Positions 45,358 through 58,152 are shown, counted from the first letter of the stretch. The stretch is DNA of 64,000 nt from Exaiptasia diaphana (GCF_001417965.1 NW_018385463.1:163711-227710); one strand, 5' to 3'. The notes: generated from the sequence alone by a model not told the origin. A program made the numbers and translations.

Positions 45358-47460
45358 AAGAATAGCCTAGCGCTAGAAATCTGATCATGCATTTTCAACA
45401 GAAGGTGAATATACTCATTTCACCATAGTCAAAGTGTTTTACTTTAAATTATACAATCGTACGAATTCTGCTCTAAATACGGAATCCCCACGGAATATGT
45501 ACTCATTGACCGATTGGCCGGAGAGGGTCATAAGGGAAAGTATTTGGCTCGAGGTTTTGCTGTCGTACAAAATTAAGAATTTGACTTTTTAACCTATGGA
45601 TTAAAACAGATTGCGAATGGATATTCGAAGTCACCTTATTGGCCATAGTGAAAAATCTAAAACGCAACCGCATTGAATGCTGGTGGACCATGTCTCTTTG
45701 ATCACAAATGACAGGAGCAAATAGTTTCCCGTACGACGCGAACTCAGTCATCAATAAGCATTTTATCATATGAGAGCGTTTTTTAAACATTTTGTTGAAG
45801 AAAAGACTGTGTAAAACAAGTAATTAAAAGCGCGCGTTAACAACAACCAATGAAAGCGTTCTTCTTATTTGATTGATGTCAAGAAGCCAGTTCACAGTCG
45901 AAGGAAAATTCAAGTCAACATGACTCAAATTAATGTTTATGAATCCAAGGCATTTTTTCCATACAATTTTCACTGAATTATGGAATTTAAGATATTTGAC
46001 AAATGATAAAGTTAGCAATATACACTAGTTTTCAAACGTATCAAGTAATTATTCAAATTGTTAAAAAGTTGTCAAGATGTCAAATAATGATCAGTTGAAC
46101 CATAAGAGAGATATCAAGATATTGGACTTGGTTGTGCTTTCGTCTGGATCGGGCCCGAGAAGAAAAGCAACTATACGTTGTATACACTAGGAATGGACTC
46201 AAGTTACCTGAATGAAGCTTCGATTCTCACAAACAACTGTACAACTATTAATGAACTAGGTCTAAATATTTGCTGAACCTGTCCGCCAGACATAAATATA
46301 TCTCAAGAAGGAAAAACGCCTCGACTCAATAATCACTAAGTACTATACTGTCTTTTTACCGCATTATTAGAATAACTGAATGTTCACCAAGAATAGCCTA
46401 CATAGCGCTAGAAATCTGATGCATTTTCAATAAAAGATGAATATACTCATTTCACCATAGTCAAAGTGCCGTACTTTTTATACAATCCAGTAGTACGAAT
46501 TCTGCTCTAAACAGGGAATTTCACGGAATTGAGTATCAGTACACAAATTTTCGCATAATATTTGTAACCAAATATCAAACTATATTAAAAGTGAATAATA
46601 TTATCCTTTAATCAAGCTTGAATCGTTTGATTGAAAAGAAGTATTAAGCCAAATAAAAAGTTAATCAAATAATTTATTTAAAGTTATCAAGATGATGAAT
46701 GCTAATAAACTAAACTAAAAAGTAAACAGCATTCTACTCATTCACCCAAACTGATAATGTTTGACAGAAAAGTAATGTTCAGTTGAGGCATAAGAGATAT
46801 GTCAAGGATTTGGACTTAATCATATAATATATTATTTCTCTCTTTCGAAAAGTTATATATGTTGGAAGTAGAAACTGAGATATTTTATGACAAAATTTGC
46901 TTTCATATATAATTATATGATAAATAGAATATTACATGAACGCTTGGAGATACGAATTTTTTCTTTTTGTGTGCTCGCTGCACTCGGTCCTTACTGTTAA
47001 GACCTTGGTCTGATTTTTTCCAATTAATAACCTTTTATTATTCTAGATCGAAATAGCTTGTGTGGCGTCCCTGAGGGGGTTGGGGAGGGACCGAAGGGAA
47101 AAGCACCTACACATTACACACAAACTAAAACCCCAATGACTTGCCTGGGTGAAGCTTCAATCTGTCTGGTATAACTGCGAAGTAGAATTGAGTTGGCTTG
47201 AAGCGGAAAGATACATATATATATGCAAGAGTAGAAACGACTAACCTCATTGAGTTCTTCAGAATTTTACCGCATTCTCGGAATAGCGGAATTTCTACCC
47301 AGAATAGCGCAGAGCTGTGATGCATAATGATATAAGACATCTGGAAAAGCTGCATGGGAAGTAGATTACTTGGCAGCGGGAATCCTGTGTTAAACAAAAA
47401 GTTCCTGGAAGGGGGGGTTGGAGGATGGGGGGTGTTAGGAAGGAGGTATTGGCTATTTCG
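45358..47460. repeat. Older copies of the A/B cassette family
   Basis: Stretches at about 45358-45500, 46090-46560 and 47030-47420 align with the A/B units or with the 58-59.7 kb copies, with many substitutions. On the minus strand, 47.03-47.42 kb keeps an exon-intron-exon look: a donor at AATGAG/GTTAGT, an acceptor CTTCGCAG and a degenerate GCAAGT donor. No single intact gene is supported. The minus-strand open frame at 45503-45790 is of unknown meaning. Confidence 0.6.
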
Positions 47461-47982
47461 CAAGAATCAGACCTACTTTCTCAAACATTATCGAAATTTT
47501 AATTCTATGCTTTAGCAATATTTTTAGCTCTAAGGTTAGACTTAGGATTAATTGCATAGGCACAATTGAACTTTAGGAGTCCGCCCCTTCAGCGGTAAAA
47601 TATTGAAGTGATCTCCCCTAATAGGTAAAAATAACTCTAGTGATCCCCCTTCTTATATATATAGCTCGTAATTTAATATGTGATAATGACTTTATGACTG
47701 TGCAATAATAACTAATGATGTGAATGATAATTATACTCACAGAGTCGGATTCAGTTGCAAATGGTTTACCTCTTCTTTATATTATCAAAGCCTGTACTAC
47801 CCTCGTGAACCCCTCAATGTAAAGGCTGGTAGTACGTAGTAGTAATATTTTGCAACCAAGAATGGACCAAAGCTGGTCATTGACATTTTGTGAATGCAGT
47901 TTCTGTCAAAATTTTCATATAATTTACATTTCATTGAACATTAGGTTTGATATTAATATATTTTTTACTTTGAATATGTAAT

Positions 47983-48082
47983 GTATACAGAACGAGAGAG
48001 CGTGTTGTATCGGGTGATAAAGATCCGAGCCGAAGGCGAGGATCTTTAGCCCCGATACAACACGCTCTCGAGTTCTGTATAC
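47983..48082. repeat. 100-bp palindrome
   Basis: Starts GTATACAGAAC and ends GTTCTGTATAC. The arms carry GAGAGCGTGTTGTATCGGG and its reverse complement around a short GC-richer centre. Probably a fold-back MITE. Confidence 0.75.
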
Positions 48083-48442
48083 GGCTTATCAAACTTTATA
48101 ATAATTCTCATCTTAATATTTTTGAAAAATTGAATATCTTGCTTATTATCAACTTATATCGCCGTTATTAAATATTCCGGCGTCAAATATAACTTTTGTA
48201 TGGCGCCTTCATGAAACGACTGAACTATCAAGGGAATTTCTAAACGATTAATTGAAAGCGGCATTGTCACATTAGAAGCTTTTTTTACTTTCTCCTGAAA
48301 ATTGTTTATTTTCCTATTGTTTTTTTAAAGAATGTGCTTGCCAAACTATAGAAAATTAGAATTGTCAAAGGAATTGCAAGATATTAGGCATTCATAGTTA
48401 GCAAAAATTAAATCAGTTGTCTTCCATTTCTCCCTCGAAGAC

Positions 48443-48786
48443 ATGTCGAGTCGATTTATGAGACCTAAAACTCAACATAAAGGAAAGCGCTATTGCTTGG
48501 GCGAGTGTTCCACAAAGTATTCAACAAAATGGTCCGCAACCTTATTTTTCGACCGGCAAAAAGACCGTGCGAACAAGAAAGCCATAAATGGGGGCACCAG
48601 TTTCAGTTTCAAAAACAGCGAGTCATTCCAGGATATGCTGACGCTGGTCTTGATGACATGAACGCCGAGTCGTTGATTTTTTGGATCGTCAAATTCATAC
48701 AAGACGAGGCGCCAAGAAAAACAGAGAAGCTTATCCGACGATCGAGTAAATCGCGAGGAAACGAAACGGCATTGCTACAATATTGA
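48443..48786 (+). pseudogene. Fragment of a DUF3504 / Crypton-type (QRICH1/ZMYM-like) gene
   Basis: One frame reads STKYSTKWSATLFFDRQK and the next reads GLDDMNAESLIFWIVKFIQD. Together they recall the N-terminal part of DUF3504 proteins (tyrosine-recombinase-derived, Crypton-related), which commonly have STKxxxKWAxxxF followed by MTxExLxFWLxKFxxE. The two motifs are in different frames within 200 bp, and no downstream recombinase part is seen, so it is a broken fragment. Confidence 0.4.
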
Positions 48787-48835
48787 TTTTTCAGTTTGTT
48801 TTAATTGTGTTTGATTGCACGCGAGTTTAGACATT

Positions 48836-49012
48836 TTGAATATTTTCAGGGGAGTGCGGGGCTGATTATTACTCAATGTTTTCCTGATACAGACCTAATT
48901 AATAAAACATTAGTTCTGTATCACTGATACAGAACTAATGTTTTATTAATTAGGTCTGTATCAGGAAAACGTTGAATGATAATCAGCCCCGCACTCCCCT
49001 GAAAATATTCAA
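48836..49012. repeat. Near-perfect 177-bp palindrome
   Basis: Arms of about 88 bp run from TTGAATATTTTCAGGGGAG to CTCCCCTGAAAATATTCAA. The centre CTGTATCACTGATACAG has almost no spacer, and only a few mismatches were seen. It is probably a young fold-back element. Confidence 0.85.
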
Positions 49013-50042
49013 AGCCGCCCCCAACTTTGAGCTTGCTGCACCTTTTATCCAATATAAAGGTATAATCACGTGATTAGATTCTCAGTATATCATTGGCTAA
49101 TGACATTATGAATTATTAATGAGTTTGATAAGTAGAATTACTAAATAAGGGAATGATTCGACACTGTCTAAAAAGTATGTATTTTATCACCTATTCTGAA
49201 ACTGGTAGTATGTTGTAATTATATTGCGCAGTAAAAAATCTTTCTAGAATTTAAGTGATCTCCCCCGTTTTACGTTGTTATTTTCGACTGATCCCTCCTT
49301 TTATGTTCCCGAAAATCGACTGAATCCCCACCCCACCCCGGGCGATAAATAATTACCGGTCCCTTATGTAGGGGAAGTAGAAGGGTTTTACTAAAAACGC
49401 TTAAAATGGCAATATTCCTGAGCGAGACGGTAAATGTACTTTATTTCTATTAATCTAAGATTTATTTACAAAATTTTGGAAATGAAACTATGATATCATT
49501 GTATGCCACATTTATAATATTCATTAATAATTCATAAGTTACACAGCCATTCAGTGACCGTTATTGTAGTCACATGACTACCCTTGTATTCACCAATNCA
49601 AACTTNAAGNGCGGGNAGGGCTTGAATTCAGAGCAGGGAAAGGGTGGGGTTGATGAATAATATTAATAGAGAATGAGATCTATTAGTATTCTATATACAA
49701 ATACTAGATCTTGATTCTTCACTTGGGAAAGCGCGCGCTCCGTCTAAATGATAGTTTGATTAAAACAAACAAACATAAAAATCCCAATCCTACGGTGTAA
49801 CCAACGTGCCAAAAGGATGTATGGCAGTGGGGATCCTAAGCACTGTTCTTAACGTAGGCCATGGCGAGGAAGCTTTCTTATGGGTTGTGCATTCACCCAT
49901 AAGTGACCATCTATTTATGCACATTAAAAACACTAACAATGATTACCAATTCAAAATCATCATATCAGCGCAGTGACAAAGATGCGACGAATGATCTTGA
50001 GAATATTCAAAAGAGAAGGAACCGCCGAGGATCTCGAGNGCA

Positions 50043-50633
50043 ACGGACGGATCGGTACGAGAGGACGTAACAGCATGGGCGGGGCTTGTATGGAAAAATA
50101 ACCGGTGCATTTATAAGTGGTGTGCAGGAAAACATGGTAGGACTAGTTCCTTTCGTGCAGAGATGGAAGGAGTAGAGGATGCTCTATTTTGGATGTCAAA
50201 TAATACCTCTGTCCAAGATACTACACTGCTCCTAACGGACTCTAAAAGTTTGGTAGCACAATTGCAATCTGGAATGGTAAAAAATACATGGCTGAAACTG
50301 CTGAGGAAAATTAAATCTTCAATACGAATCGCCTACATCCCAGGTCATGCGGGAATCACGTATAATGAGGCAGCCGACCATCTGGCGGGAATGGCAGAAC
50401 CATTCGGACACATCACTTTTTACCAGCAAGATATTACAAATCGACTGAAAGAAAACTTGAATAATGACAACGCACCAAAGAAGACCTGGTGGTCGTTTCA
50501 AAGAATGAAAGAAAGGGCAATTAAATTTGGAGATGGAGGACGAAAGACAACCCGACTAAGTAACACTAAGACTGAAACCCAGGAAATCATGGGGTTGATA
50601 ACTAAGAACACTTTGACTAATATTACTAAATAA
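50043..50633 (+). pseudogene. LINE 3' fragment with RNase H domain
   Basis: The open frame starts TDGSVREDVTAWAGLVW and continues SFRAEMEGVEDALFW, LLLTDSKSLVAQLQ and YIPGHAGITYNEAADHLA. These hold the Asp, Glu, Asp and (N)ExAD features of an RNase H fold. The order and the trailing (AATAAT)n tract at about 50627-50655 fit the 3' end of an I-clade-type non-LTR retrotransposon. No reverse transcriptase is found upstream, so this is a 5'-truncated copy, with an N just before the domain. Confidence 0.7.
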
Positions 50634-50655
50634 TAATAATAAATAATAATAATAG

Positions 50656-52290
50656 ATCTATTAGTATTCTGTATTTTTAATAGATCGATTAGTATTCTGT
50701 ATTTTGATATAGAATACTATTAGATCTGTTAGCCTGCTATTGAAAAAAATATAAAATGCTGATAGACATCGATCTAGCAAAATGAATAGTCAAAATTGCA
50801 CGTATTTACATTTACGATCATTTTTCTTGAGAAGGTTAAATGAATTTTCTGCCTCTACGTTTTGTAGAAGCCTGTTAAGGCCGGGAACAATCACAAATAT
50901 ATAGATTTTGATAAATATTGTACGCCACTTTTGTTGGCAATAACTCTCCGACGAACTTTTGTTAACCAAGAATATTTAGAGAGTTCAACGTCGTTGGTTT
51001 CATTTCCTTCAGCTTCTTGTCAAGATTTTGCACATTATNGATATCACAGCCAAACCCGGCCAACGCTCTCGTTTGTTACTGAGTGTTAATTTTCTTCCCT
51101 TGCTTGTTGCCACTCGTAAAAAATTCACTCCATTTTATGGTATGTTTGATGTTACTATAAGAATCCTGCAGCCAATTTTCGTCTTCGTTCTTGTCTTTNG
51201 GTTTTCTAAAGTTAGCCATAATTCTCGAGCTTGTTCTGAGTGCATGATGAACGCTAACTGAAGGCAAAATTATGCGACATACGGTCCGTGGAAAAGAAAA
51301 CAATAACTGCTTTATTACCTAGCTATGGTTACATAATCCCACTGTAGAACAATTTCCCAATACAGTCGGCCGCTCATATTGTATATATTACATACATTCT
51401 AAATACAAATGCTTAGCCTGGATTACTTTTTACTCATGCGATATCCAACTTGAGAAATCTCCTTAGTACTCAAATAAAGAATAAAGACGAGGCGCCGCGC
51501 ATAAAGCTTCTTAAATAACCACGTGCATCTCAGAACCTTTGCGTGATTTAATCATACACGAAAAGTCGCCATCTTTGATTTTCGGAACCAACCAGAAAGC
51601 ACCTTTCAACAAGAGATCATTTTTAAAACAAAAGAAACAATCGCAAAGGTTCATGGTTGCACGAAAGTCGTTTTAGGAACAATCATTGCTCTTATCGGCA
51701 TAAGTAACAAATATCAAACTCTACTTAGAATCTGAACAGCAAGCAGAGAAGGGACAACAGTATGACATTGTACTATTGATGTAATTTTCATGTTGCCTTT
51801 TCATTTTGTGTTATAATGCTGTTCTATTTAACTGAAAATCTTTGAAACTTTGAATATATTTTATTAGTTTAATTGAAAAATTAATTTTGTATACATTTCA
51901 GAAAACGTTAAATACTCACTGAAAATAGTGAATTCCAAGACCGAAATGATTGTTGGTCGTTCAATCGTCACTGGAAAGGAGAGAGGTCCATAGCTAAGGG
52001 GAAGCACAGAATACGGGACATGGACCTCTCCATGGAAACAAAATGCCCACTAAAGGAGAACCAGTATTATTATTGACATGGAAAAGCCTATGCTTCCTGG
52101 AAAGGATTCAAAACAATTTCCCTACTTTTCCAACACAAATGGTACTGAAATTAAAACTGATTTAAAATACAAAAGTGTTTTCCAGACATTATTGAATATA
52201 TATATGAGAAGTTGCAGCTGAAAAGGGGTCTTATTTGTAAATCTTTCGCTTTGGACTGCATATAAAACCGTTGCGTCATCAAAGGGGTCT
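50656..52290. other. Spacer without a supported gene
   Basis: AT-rich. Open frames at 51.0-51.3 kb contain Ns and show no domain. Repeated words such as GATCTATTAGTATTCTGTAT occur at about 49.68-49.7 and 50.65-50.73 kb, flanking the LINE fragment. Confidence 0.4.
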
Positions 52291-52293
52291 TAG

Positions 52294-52477
52294 TCCTTAA
52301 GGCCGTTAACGCGTTACCATGTACGTTACCACCCAATTCAAATCCACTGGGAAAAAGAACTTTTGTTTCTAAGAATTTAACTGTGAAATAAAAATATGAC
52401 GAACAATGAAAACGTATCCCGGNTGGTTTGAGTTGGGTGGAAACGTTTGTAGCAACGTGTTAGCCGATTAGGTCTAT
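52294..52477. mobile_element. MITE family M1, copy C
   Basis: Internal words and the right end (AGCCGATTAGGTCTAT) match the family; the left end is worn (CCTTAAGGCCGTTAACGCGTT). It lies about 140 bp beyond the stop of the broken TPR-CHAT copy. Confidence 0.75.
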
Positions 52478-52700
52478 TTCGTTTTAGTGCAATCTATAAT
52501 GAAATATCCATGTTATTGCACTGCTTTATATATCCGCAAAATTGTTTGCTAACAACATTATCTAAATTAGTACAAAAATCTTCTATTGATAAGTGCAATT
52601 GATAAGTGTATCACAGATAATTAATTCACACTACTTTCTTCACTCACATCAATTGTAACGTCCTCACCGATTAAGAAGAAAGGAGCCCAGTAATTAGGCT

Positions 52701-52922
52701 TACTGTAACGCTCTATGTCACGCATTTCCTTCATTGCTTGCTGAAGGCTTACGCTTGCTTTCTCTCCGCGCTTCAAGTGACCATAGAACTTTTCCATGAA
52801 GACTCTAGTGCCAAGGTCATCCACGGCCCATAGGGATGCGACTACAGCAAGCGCACCCGCTGCAAAGAAAGCTCGACTCATTCCAACTACACCCTCTGAC
52901 TTGATTTCACCACGCCCACTGT
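52701..52922 (-). repeat. 222-bp tract identical to 38570-38791
   Basis: All bases match the intact CHAT exon even though this copy is broken on both sides of the tract. Confidence 0.9.
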
Positions 52923-53294
52923 AACAGCAACTCAATACGACTAGTTTAGCACGTAGACCAATCTCCTGCACTTCGTTGATAGTCAGTAAGTAGTCTTTTT
53001 CGTCTGGGACTTTTCCTGCTTCGAGCTGATCAATGTTTGGGCTGAGAACCCCCTCTTTCTGCATCACCATGTGCAGCAAAGTGAACCACTGCAACACCTT
53101 CTTGAAGTCGCGTCTTGATAGCCTGTTTGGTTGCTTGAGAGCCTATTGTCAGTAATAACAAAATCAAGAAAAAAGGTCAAAAATCTGCATTTTTCAACTT
53201 CTTTAAAGCACAAGTCATTTTTATCTTGAATGGGACATACTGCTGTTCAGTTCTCTAATACAAAAAAATTGATTTAAATTTATATCTTCTGATC

Positions 53295-53354
53295 TACCCT
53301 GCGAGCAGAGGATTTTTCCACCCCCTTTTGCGAAGAAAAGGAAAAATCAGGGTA
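53295..53354. mobile_element. 60-bp mini-element with 9-bp target duplication
   Basis: The ends are TACCCTG and CAGGGTA. CTTCTGATC is repeated directly at 53286-53294 and 53355-53363. The matching intron of the intact copy has a single CTTCTGATC and no insert, which proves an insertion. A 9-bp duplication fits Mutator-like elements. Confidence 0.85.
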
Positions 53355-53462
53355 CTTCTGATCTAAGCATTTGAAATTCATTACTCATGCGCAGGAATAT
53401 GGACGGGGCGTGAGCTATAAAATGCAACGTGTGTAGTTTTTTTCCGTATAAAGTTGACTTTC

Positions 53463-53628
53463 ATAGACCTAATCGGCTTACGGCGTTGCTATGTACATTG
53501 CCACCCAATTCAAATCATGTGGGAAAAAGAACTTTTGTTTCTAAGAATTCAACNGTGAAATGAAAATANAACNNNCANTGAAACTTNCTCCCGGNTNNTT
53601 TGAATTGGGTTGAAGCCGATTAGGTCTA
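53463..53628. mobile_element. MITE family M1, copy D
   Basis: Left end ATAGACCTAATCGGCT and right end AGCCGATTAGGTCTAT are intact. The middle contains several Ns at positions matching the family core. It is inserted in the intron of the broken TPR-CHAT copy and is absent from the intact copy's intron. Confidence 0.85.
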
Positions 53629-55729
53629 TTTCGACATCTCCCCGATCTTGCCGATCATATTCTTCCTAGTAGATATCATGTTGCCATGTCTATATATGCT
53701 TGCTATGATTTTATACCGTACTTCAACCGAAAACTACGAAGAAAGTTTAACGAGAGCCAGTTTTTATCAGTGCCTATAACTCAGAAAGTATAATTCTTCA
53801 CAGAAACGCAACATGTCTACTTTTGATAAAAAAAAGTTGATGAAAATGAATCTCACCTCTTTAGTCCTTCACACAGTTGTTGATATAAGGAAAAACCGAT
53901 AGAATGAAAGTATATTACCTGTCAATGGAGTCACTCCAAGAACTTCAGCAATTCTTTCCGCTTCTTGCCGCGCTTCGGGCAGTTGGCTGAAATACTTTTT
54001 CTTGTCTCCAAGCATTCTTTCACCAGTGACGTCGGGATCTCAAACGATGAGAGCACCTTTCGCTTTGTTATGAACATCCACTGAACGGGGTTCTTGCAGA
54101 ATTTTCAATGTTTTGAGGGACGGAGCAAGTCGAATGCGCTTGTTTTCTGACAAGTACTTTTTCGTTCGTGGATTGCGTAAGGCTGCAAAAGGAACTTTGA
54201 ACAGAGGTCCATCTGGAATGATGATGATTTCATCCCCTGTCATCGCCTTCTTCTTTAAGCTGCATGCTGATATTATGCCAACAAATACCTAACCTCAAAC
54301 AGGCAGACGCTTTTACCAGCCTGTCGTCTCTTTGTAATGCGATTTGTAAACTTTTTTCGCAGTATTCTTGTGCTTCTTTGTATTTCTTCAAGAAAAGGTA
54401 TGCTCTACCTATGTGTTCACGAGCTTTACTTTCTCCAACTGCATGCTTGATCTGTACAGAAATTTCTAGATCTTTCTTATGATTCTCCACAGCGACATCG
54501 TAATTTTTTTTCCTTTCGTAGCATTTTCCTAAGCCTCCATAGGCTCGTGCTTGTTGTTTTTTAAACCCTGTTAATTCTGCAATTCTCAAACTTGATTCAA
54601 AGTATTCGATAGCTTTATCGATAGCTTTATCTTCTCTCCCTTGAATTAAATAAATATTTCCTAACCTCTGCAGAACATCTGCTTGTGCAATTTTATCTTC
54701 AATGGTTTTGGTAATTTCTCGACATTCCTGAAAGTATGATTGTGCTTTTTGATATTTTCCCACGTATTGATAACAAATGCCGAGGTTTCTATTCACATCT
54801 CCTTCAAAGCGTCTGTCTCCAAGCTCTTTAGCAGCAACCAAGGCTCTCTTTTGATGCTCAATAGCTTCTTTGAACTGTCCGTTTGATAGACAATTCCTTC
54901 CTTCGTGGGCATAGGCTTTGGCTTCAGCATGTTTATCTTGGAGTTCTTTCGCGATATCTAAGTACTTCTGGTTATAACGTTTGAGGCAGTGTTTATCCCA
55001 TGTAAAATAAGAACTGCTCAAGTTTCTGTAAGCCTCCATTTCACTATATGGATCGTGTAGCTCCTCAGCGATTTGCAATTGCCGCAATAAGTGTTCTTCA
55101 GCATCGGTCGGATTTCCAAGAATATTGCTGGCATTTCCAAGGCTTCCACGGGCCCTCCCTTCACCACGCTTATCACCTACCTCTACAGCGATGTCTAAAG
55201 CATGTTGGGCATATTTAAACGCTATTTGTAGATTTCCCATCTTTAAGTGTACATTTGACATGTTACAATAGCACTCCCCTTCTCCTTGTCTGTCGCCTAT
55301 ATCTCTAGCGATTTGAAGACTTCTTTCATGATTCTCAAGTGCCTTTTTGAAATCGGCCAATTTATCAAGAGCCCCACCCAGATTTGTGTAAGCACATCTT
55401 TCTCCATATTTGTCAGCTCTACCTTTGGCAATTTTCAAGCTTATTTTGTGGTATTCGATTGCTTTTTGATACTTGCTTAAGCCGTCATAGCAGCGGCCTA
55501 GGTTTGTACAAGCTAGCTGCTCCTCTTCTTTGTTACTATTTCTTCTAGCAATGACTCGATGTTCTTTGAAGTGTTGAATTGCTTCGTCAAAGTCTCTGCT
55601 CACGTAATACGCTTTTCCGAGATGAAAATACAATTTCATTTTCACCGTGTCGGAGTACTTGTACAACGGGGCTTTTTGAAGAATGCCTTCAACGTGTCTG
55701 ATATCAATAAGAGTTCCCTTCTGATCCAT

Positions 55730-57586
55730 CTTTTGTAACTCTTTAGTAATAAATGATCAAAATTAAATCTAGCTCAAGTAAACTGTTTACATTATTTTAA
55801 CACTAAGAAGAATAAATAAACTAATTAGCATGTTATCTTATATGTGTTTATTTAAGATGGAGCAATTTTAGGAGACACCGACGGGTTCCTGGGAGAAATA
55901 TCTCGTTCTTATCTCCAAGCTAACTGTAAGTCACAACTGGTTACCAGCGAGCCGAAATTCAGGAAAAAAGAACTCTCCAGCTAGGCAAGGAATAAAAATT
56001 CCTTAGGACAAAACAAAAAGTATTGTAATAACGCAGAAGTACATAACCAGAAATGCCCATCTCGCTAATATCGTCACCAAAAGATGTCCCGATAATCTAT
56101 TTTTGGACAACCAATCACAACGCGCGCACATATTACACGGCACCTTATTGGTCCTTGTTGATCTACTTCAAGAGCGGACGAGAAAGGAAAATGTAGTCGA
56201 TGGACGCGACAAAGTAAAGATTGAATTACGAGAATTTTACACCTTTTACAAATCAACCATTTCTGAATTTGATAGAAAACATACTTTTGTACTAACAACA
56301 TTTTCTCGTGCTTTCTTTTGTGTTTGGTAAGTCATTTGCGTAATTGAATCTGCTGTCAAATAAATTAACAGCGGTTATTCGCTTTTAATATTAAAAAAAA
56401 CTAATTATTTTTTTGTCTACCCTGCAATGATATCCGATGATAGCGAAGGAAACTTTGTTGTTTAAGTATAATAGTTGGTACATTTTGAATCTATTTTATT
56501 CATTTGCCCATTATTAACTACTGTAATTCTCAATACACCCAGTTAATTGAAATTGACTCACCTTCCAAAAGAGCAGCTTCTGAATCAATAACATCTGTAC
56601 ACATTTTTGCTTTCTTTCTTCCACTGTTTGGATCTATGATTATAGAATAATTATTGGTTGAAGTGTACACAGAACGCGTATTTCACTATAATGACTATAA
56701 TGAGAACACAAAACACGGCTTTCAAACGAAGAGTTGTTGTTATTTTAAAAGCATTATTATTTTCCACGTCTTCCATTCTTTAAGAGAAAGAATGGAAACA
56801 CGGCAGGTATCTTCTAATAAACGTTATGAATAAGTCATGTTTATAAAATGGATGCAGATTACATGTTCAAGTCTTTTCAACACTTGAAGATAAAATCCGT
56901 ATTTCGTCGCTCTCATCAATAACATTGTAATTACTATTATCTACGTTGTATTAAATATATCTAAAATCTGATTGTTACAGGCTAACTAAATTTTCACAAT
57001 CAAACAACCATCAGATTACCGCAACGGAAAATCAGTAGGTTGGGCTCGCAGTGCATTGCTGACCAAAGGCCGGTTAGGGGTAGGGGTAGGGGTATCATTT
57101 CATGAATTATTTTGCTACTTTTCTTTTCTAATGCAAGCTATATACAGCCATTTGCAAAAATTATGACAATTGTCTAAATATCTAAATATCATAATATCCA
57201 TATCCATATATTGTCCGGAACACGAGGGTTTGCTAGAATAATTCATTGTTGACATCGAGAAAATGTCCAGAACTACGGATAAGTCTGTCGCCAAAAAAAC
57301 TAAACAATAAAGACAAGGGACTAAGGCCATCGCGCGGGATCATGCACTTGATATTATGATATTTAGATATTTCAACAATTCTCATAATTTTTGCAAAAGG
57401 CTGTATATATATATATATATATATTCATAAAACAATAATTGAATTCGTTATACATAAATCCTCATCCAACTACTTGAAAGAAAGTTTGATTTCCTCGTTT
57501 TAATTTTGTGTAATTTTTTAATGTGTTCTTGGCATTGCCCAGTCAAATGGGGGAAAGACACCTCTAATCAGAGAAAGTATACTCAC
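55730..57586. other. Spacer without a supported gene
   Basis: AT-rich. A CAATCACAACGCGCGCA word near 56110 recalls 6983. A short series of TAGGGG words at about 57073-57094 and a (TA)n tract near 57405-57422 are simple repeats. The open frames at 56.1-56.3 kb face each other on both strands and show no domain. Confidence 0.4.
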
Positions 57587-57640
57587 TTGTCACTTGGTGG
57601 TCAAATTGCGCACTATTCATCGTGGCTGATTGAAAAGGTT
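57587..57640 (-). other. Exon-like cassette: acceptor, ATG, donor (variant 2)
   Basis: On the minus strand a polypyrimidine tract and TTCACCAG acceptor are followed by a 20-nt leader and the frame MNSAQFDHQVT, ended by AA/GTGAGTAT. It leaves phase 1. It is homologous to the cassette at 58153-58198. No downstream exon was identified. Confidence 0.45.
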
Positions 57641-58152
57641 CTGGTGAAGCAAAAGAGAGAGATATCAAGTCATTGGACTTTGTTGAACCGTCTTCTGATC
57701 AAAGTGGCCTGCGGCCTTGAGGAGATTGGTAAGAAAGGGAACCGAGACGAAAAGCACCAACACGTTATGTAATAGGAATGAGCTCAAGTTACGTGAATGA
57801 AGCGGTAATTTGGTACAACTACATTATAAAAAGAGTATATAAAGAATTTTATAGAAGGAAAAATGCCTCGCCATACTACAGTCAACCCTAACCCATTATA
57901 ACTGAAATTTGCCACAAATCATTTTAACTAAATACTTTTATTTTTAAGGATTGTCAAGATAGTATAACCTCAAACCCAACAATATTCTACTCGTCAGTCA
58001 AGCTGGCATTGTTTGATATGAAAGATCTTAATAGACTGGCCTTTATTCTAGATCGAAATAACTTGAGTCTACCAACAAGTACAAACTAAATAGTCATTTT
58101 TATTTCAATTTCAATTAAAAAAATATAATCACAGAAAGTACGGTATACTCAC

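Larger units (their letters stand above)
52621..55729 (-). pseudogene. Broken second TPR-CHAT copy
   Basis: Paralogue of the gene at 38.5-42.0 kb, in the same orientation. An open TPR part (55729-54230, about 12 repeats, starting MDQKGTLIDIRHVEG) lacks about 0.67 kb that in the intact copy joins the TPRs to the CHAT domain, and runs out of frame at the junction. A TGA replaces the Gly codon of ALIxGDPDVTG at about 54040. The last exon (about 53143-52621) has lost 5 bp next to the His motif, so HFAAHGD is out of frame with the Cys block, which reads SCCYSG. Intron, acceptor and donor positions are conserved, so it arose by DNA-level duplication. The intron later received two transposon insertions. 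It is unlikely to make a working protease; a TPR-only product cannot be excluded. Confidence 0.85.

Noticed and set aside
45503-45790. 95-codon minus-strand open frame
   Set aside because: No recognisable domain or splice context, and it sits among decayed repeats.
57073-57094. TAGGGG words as an internal telomere tract
   Set aside because: Only about three units, and the unit is TAGGGG rather than the TTAGGG typical of cnidarian telomeres.
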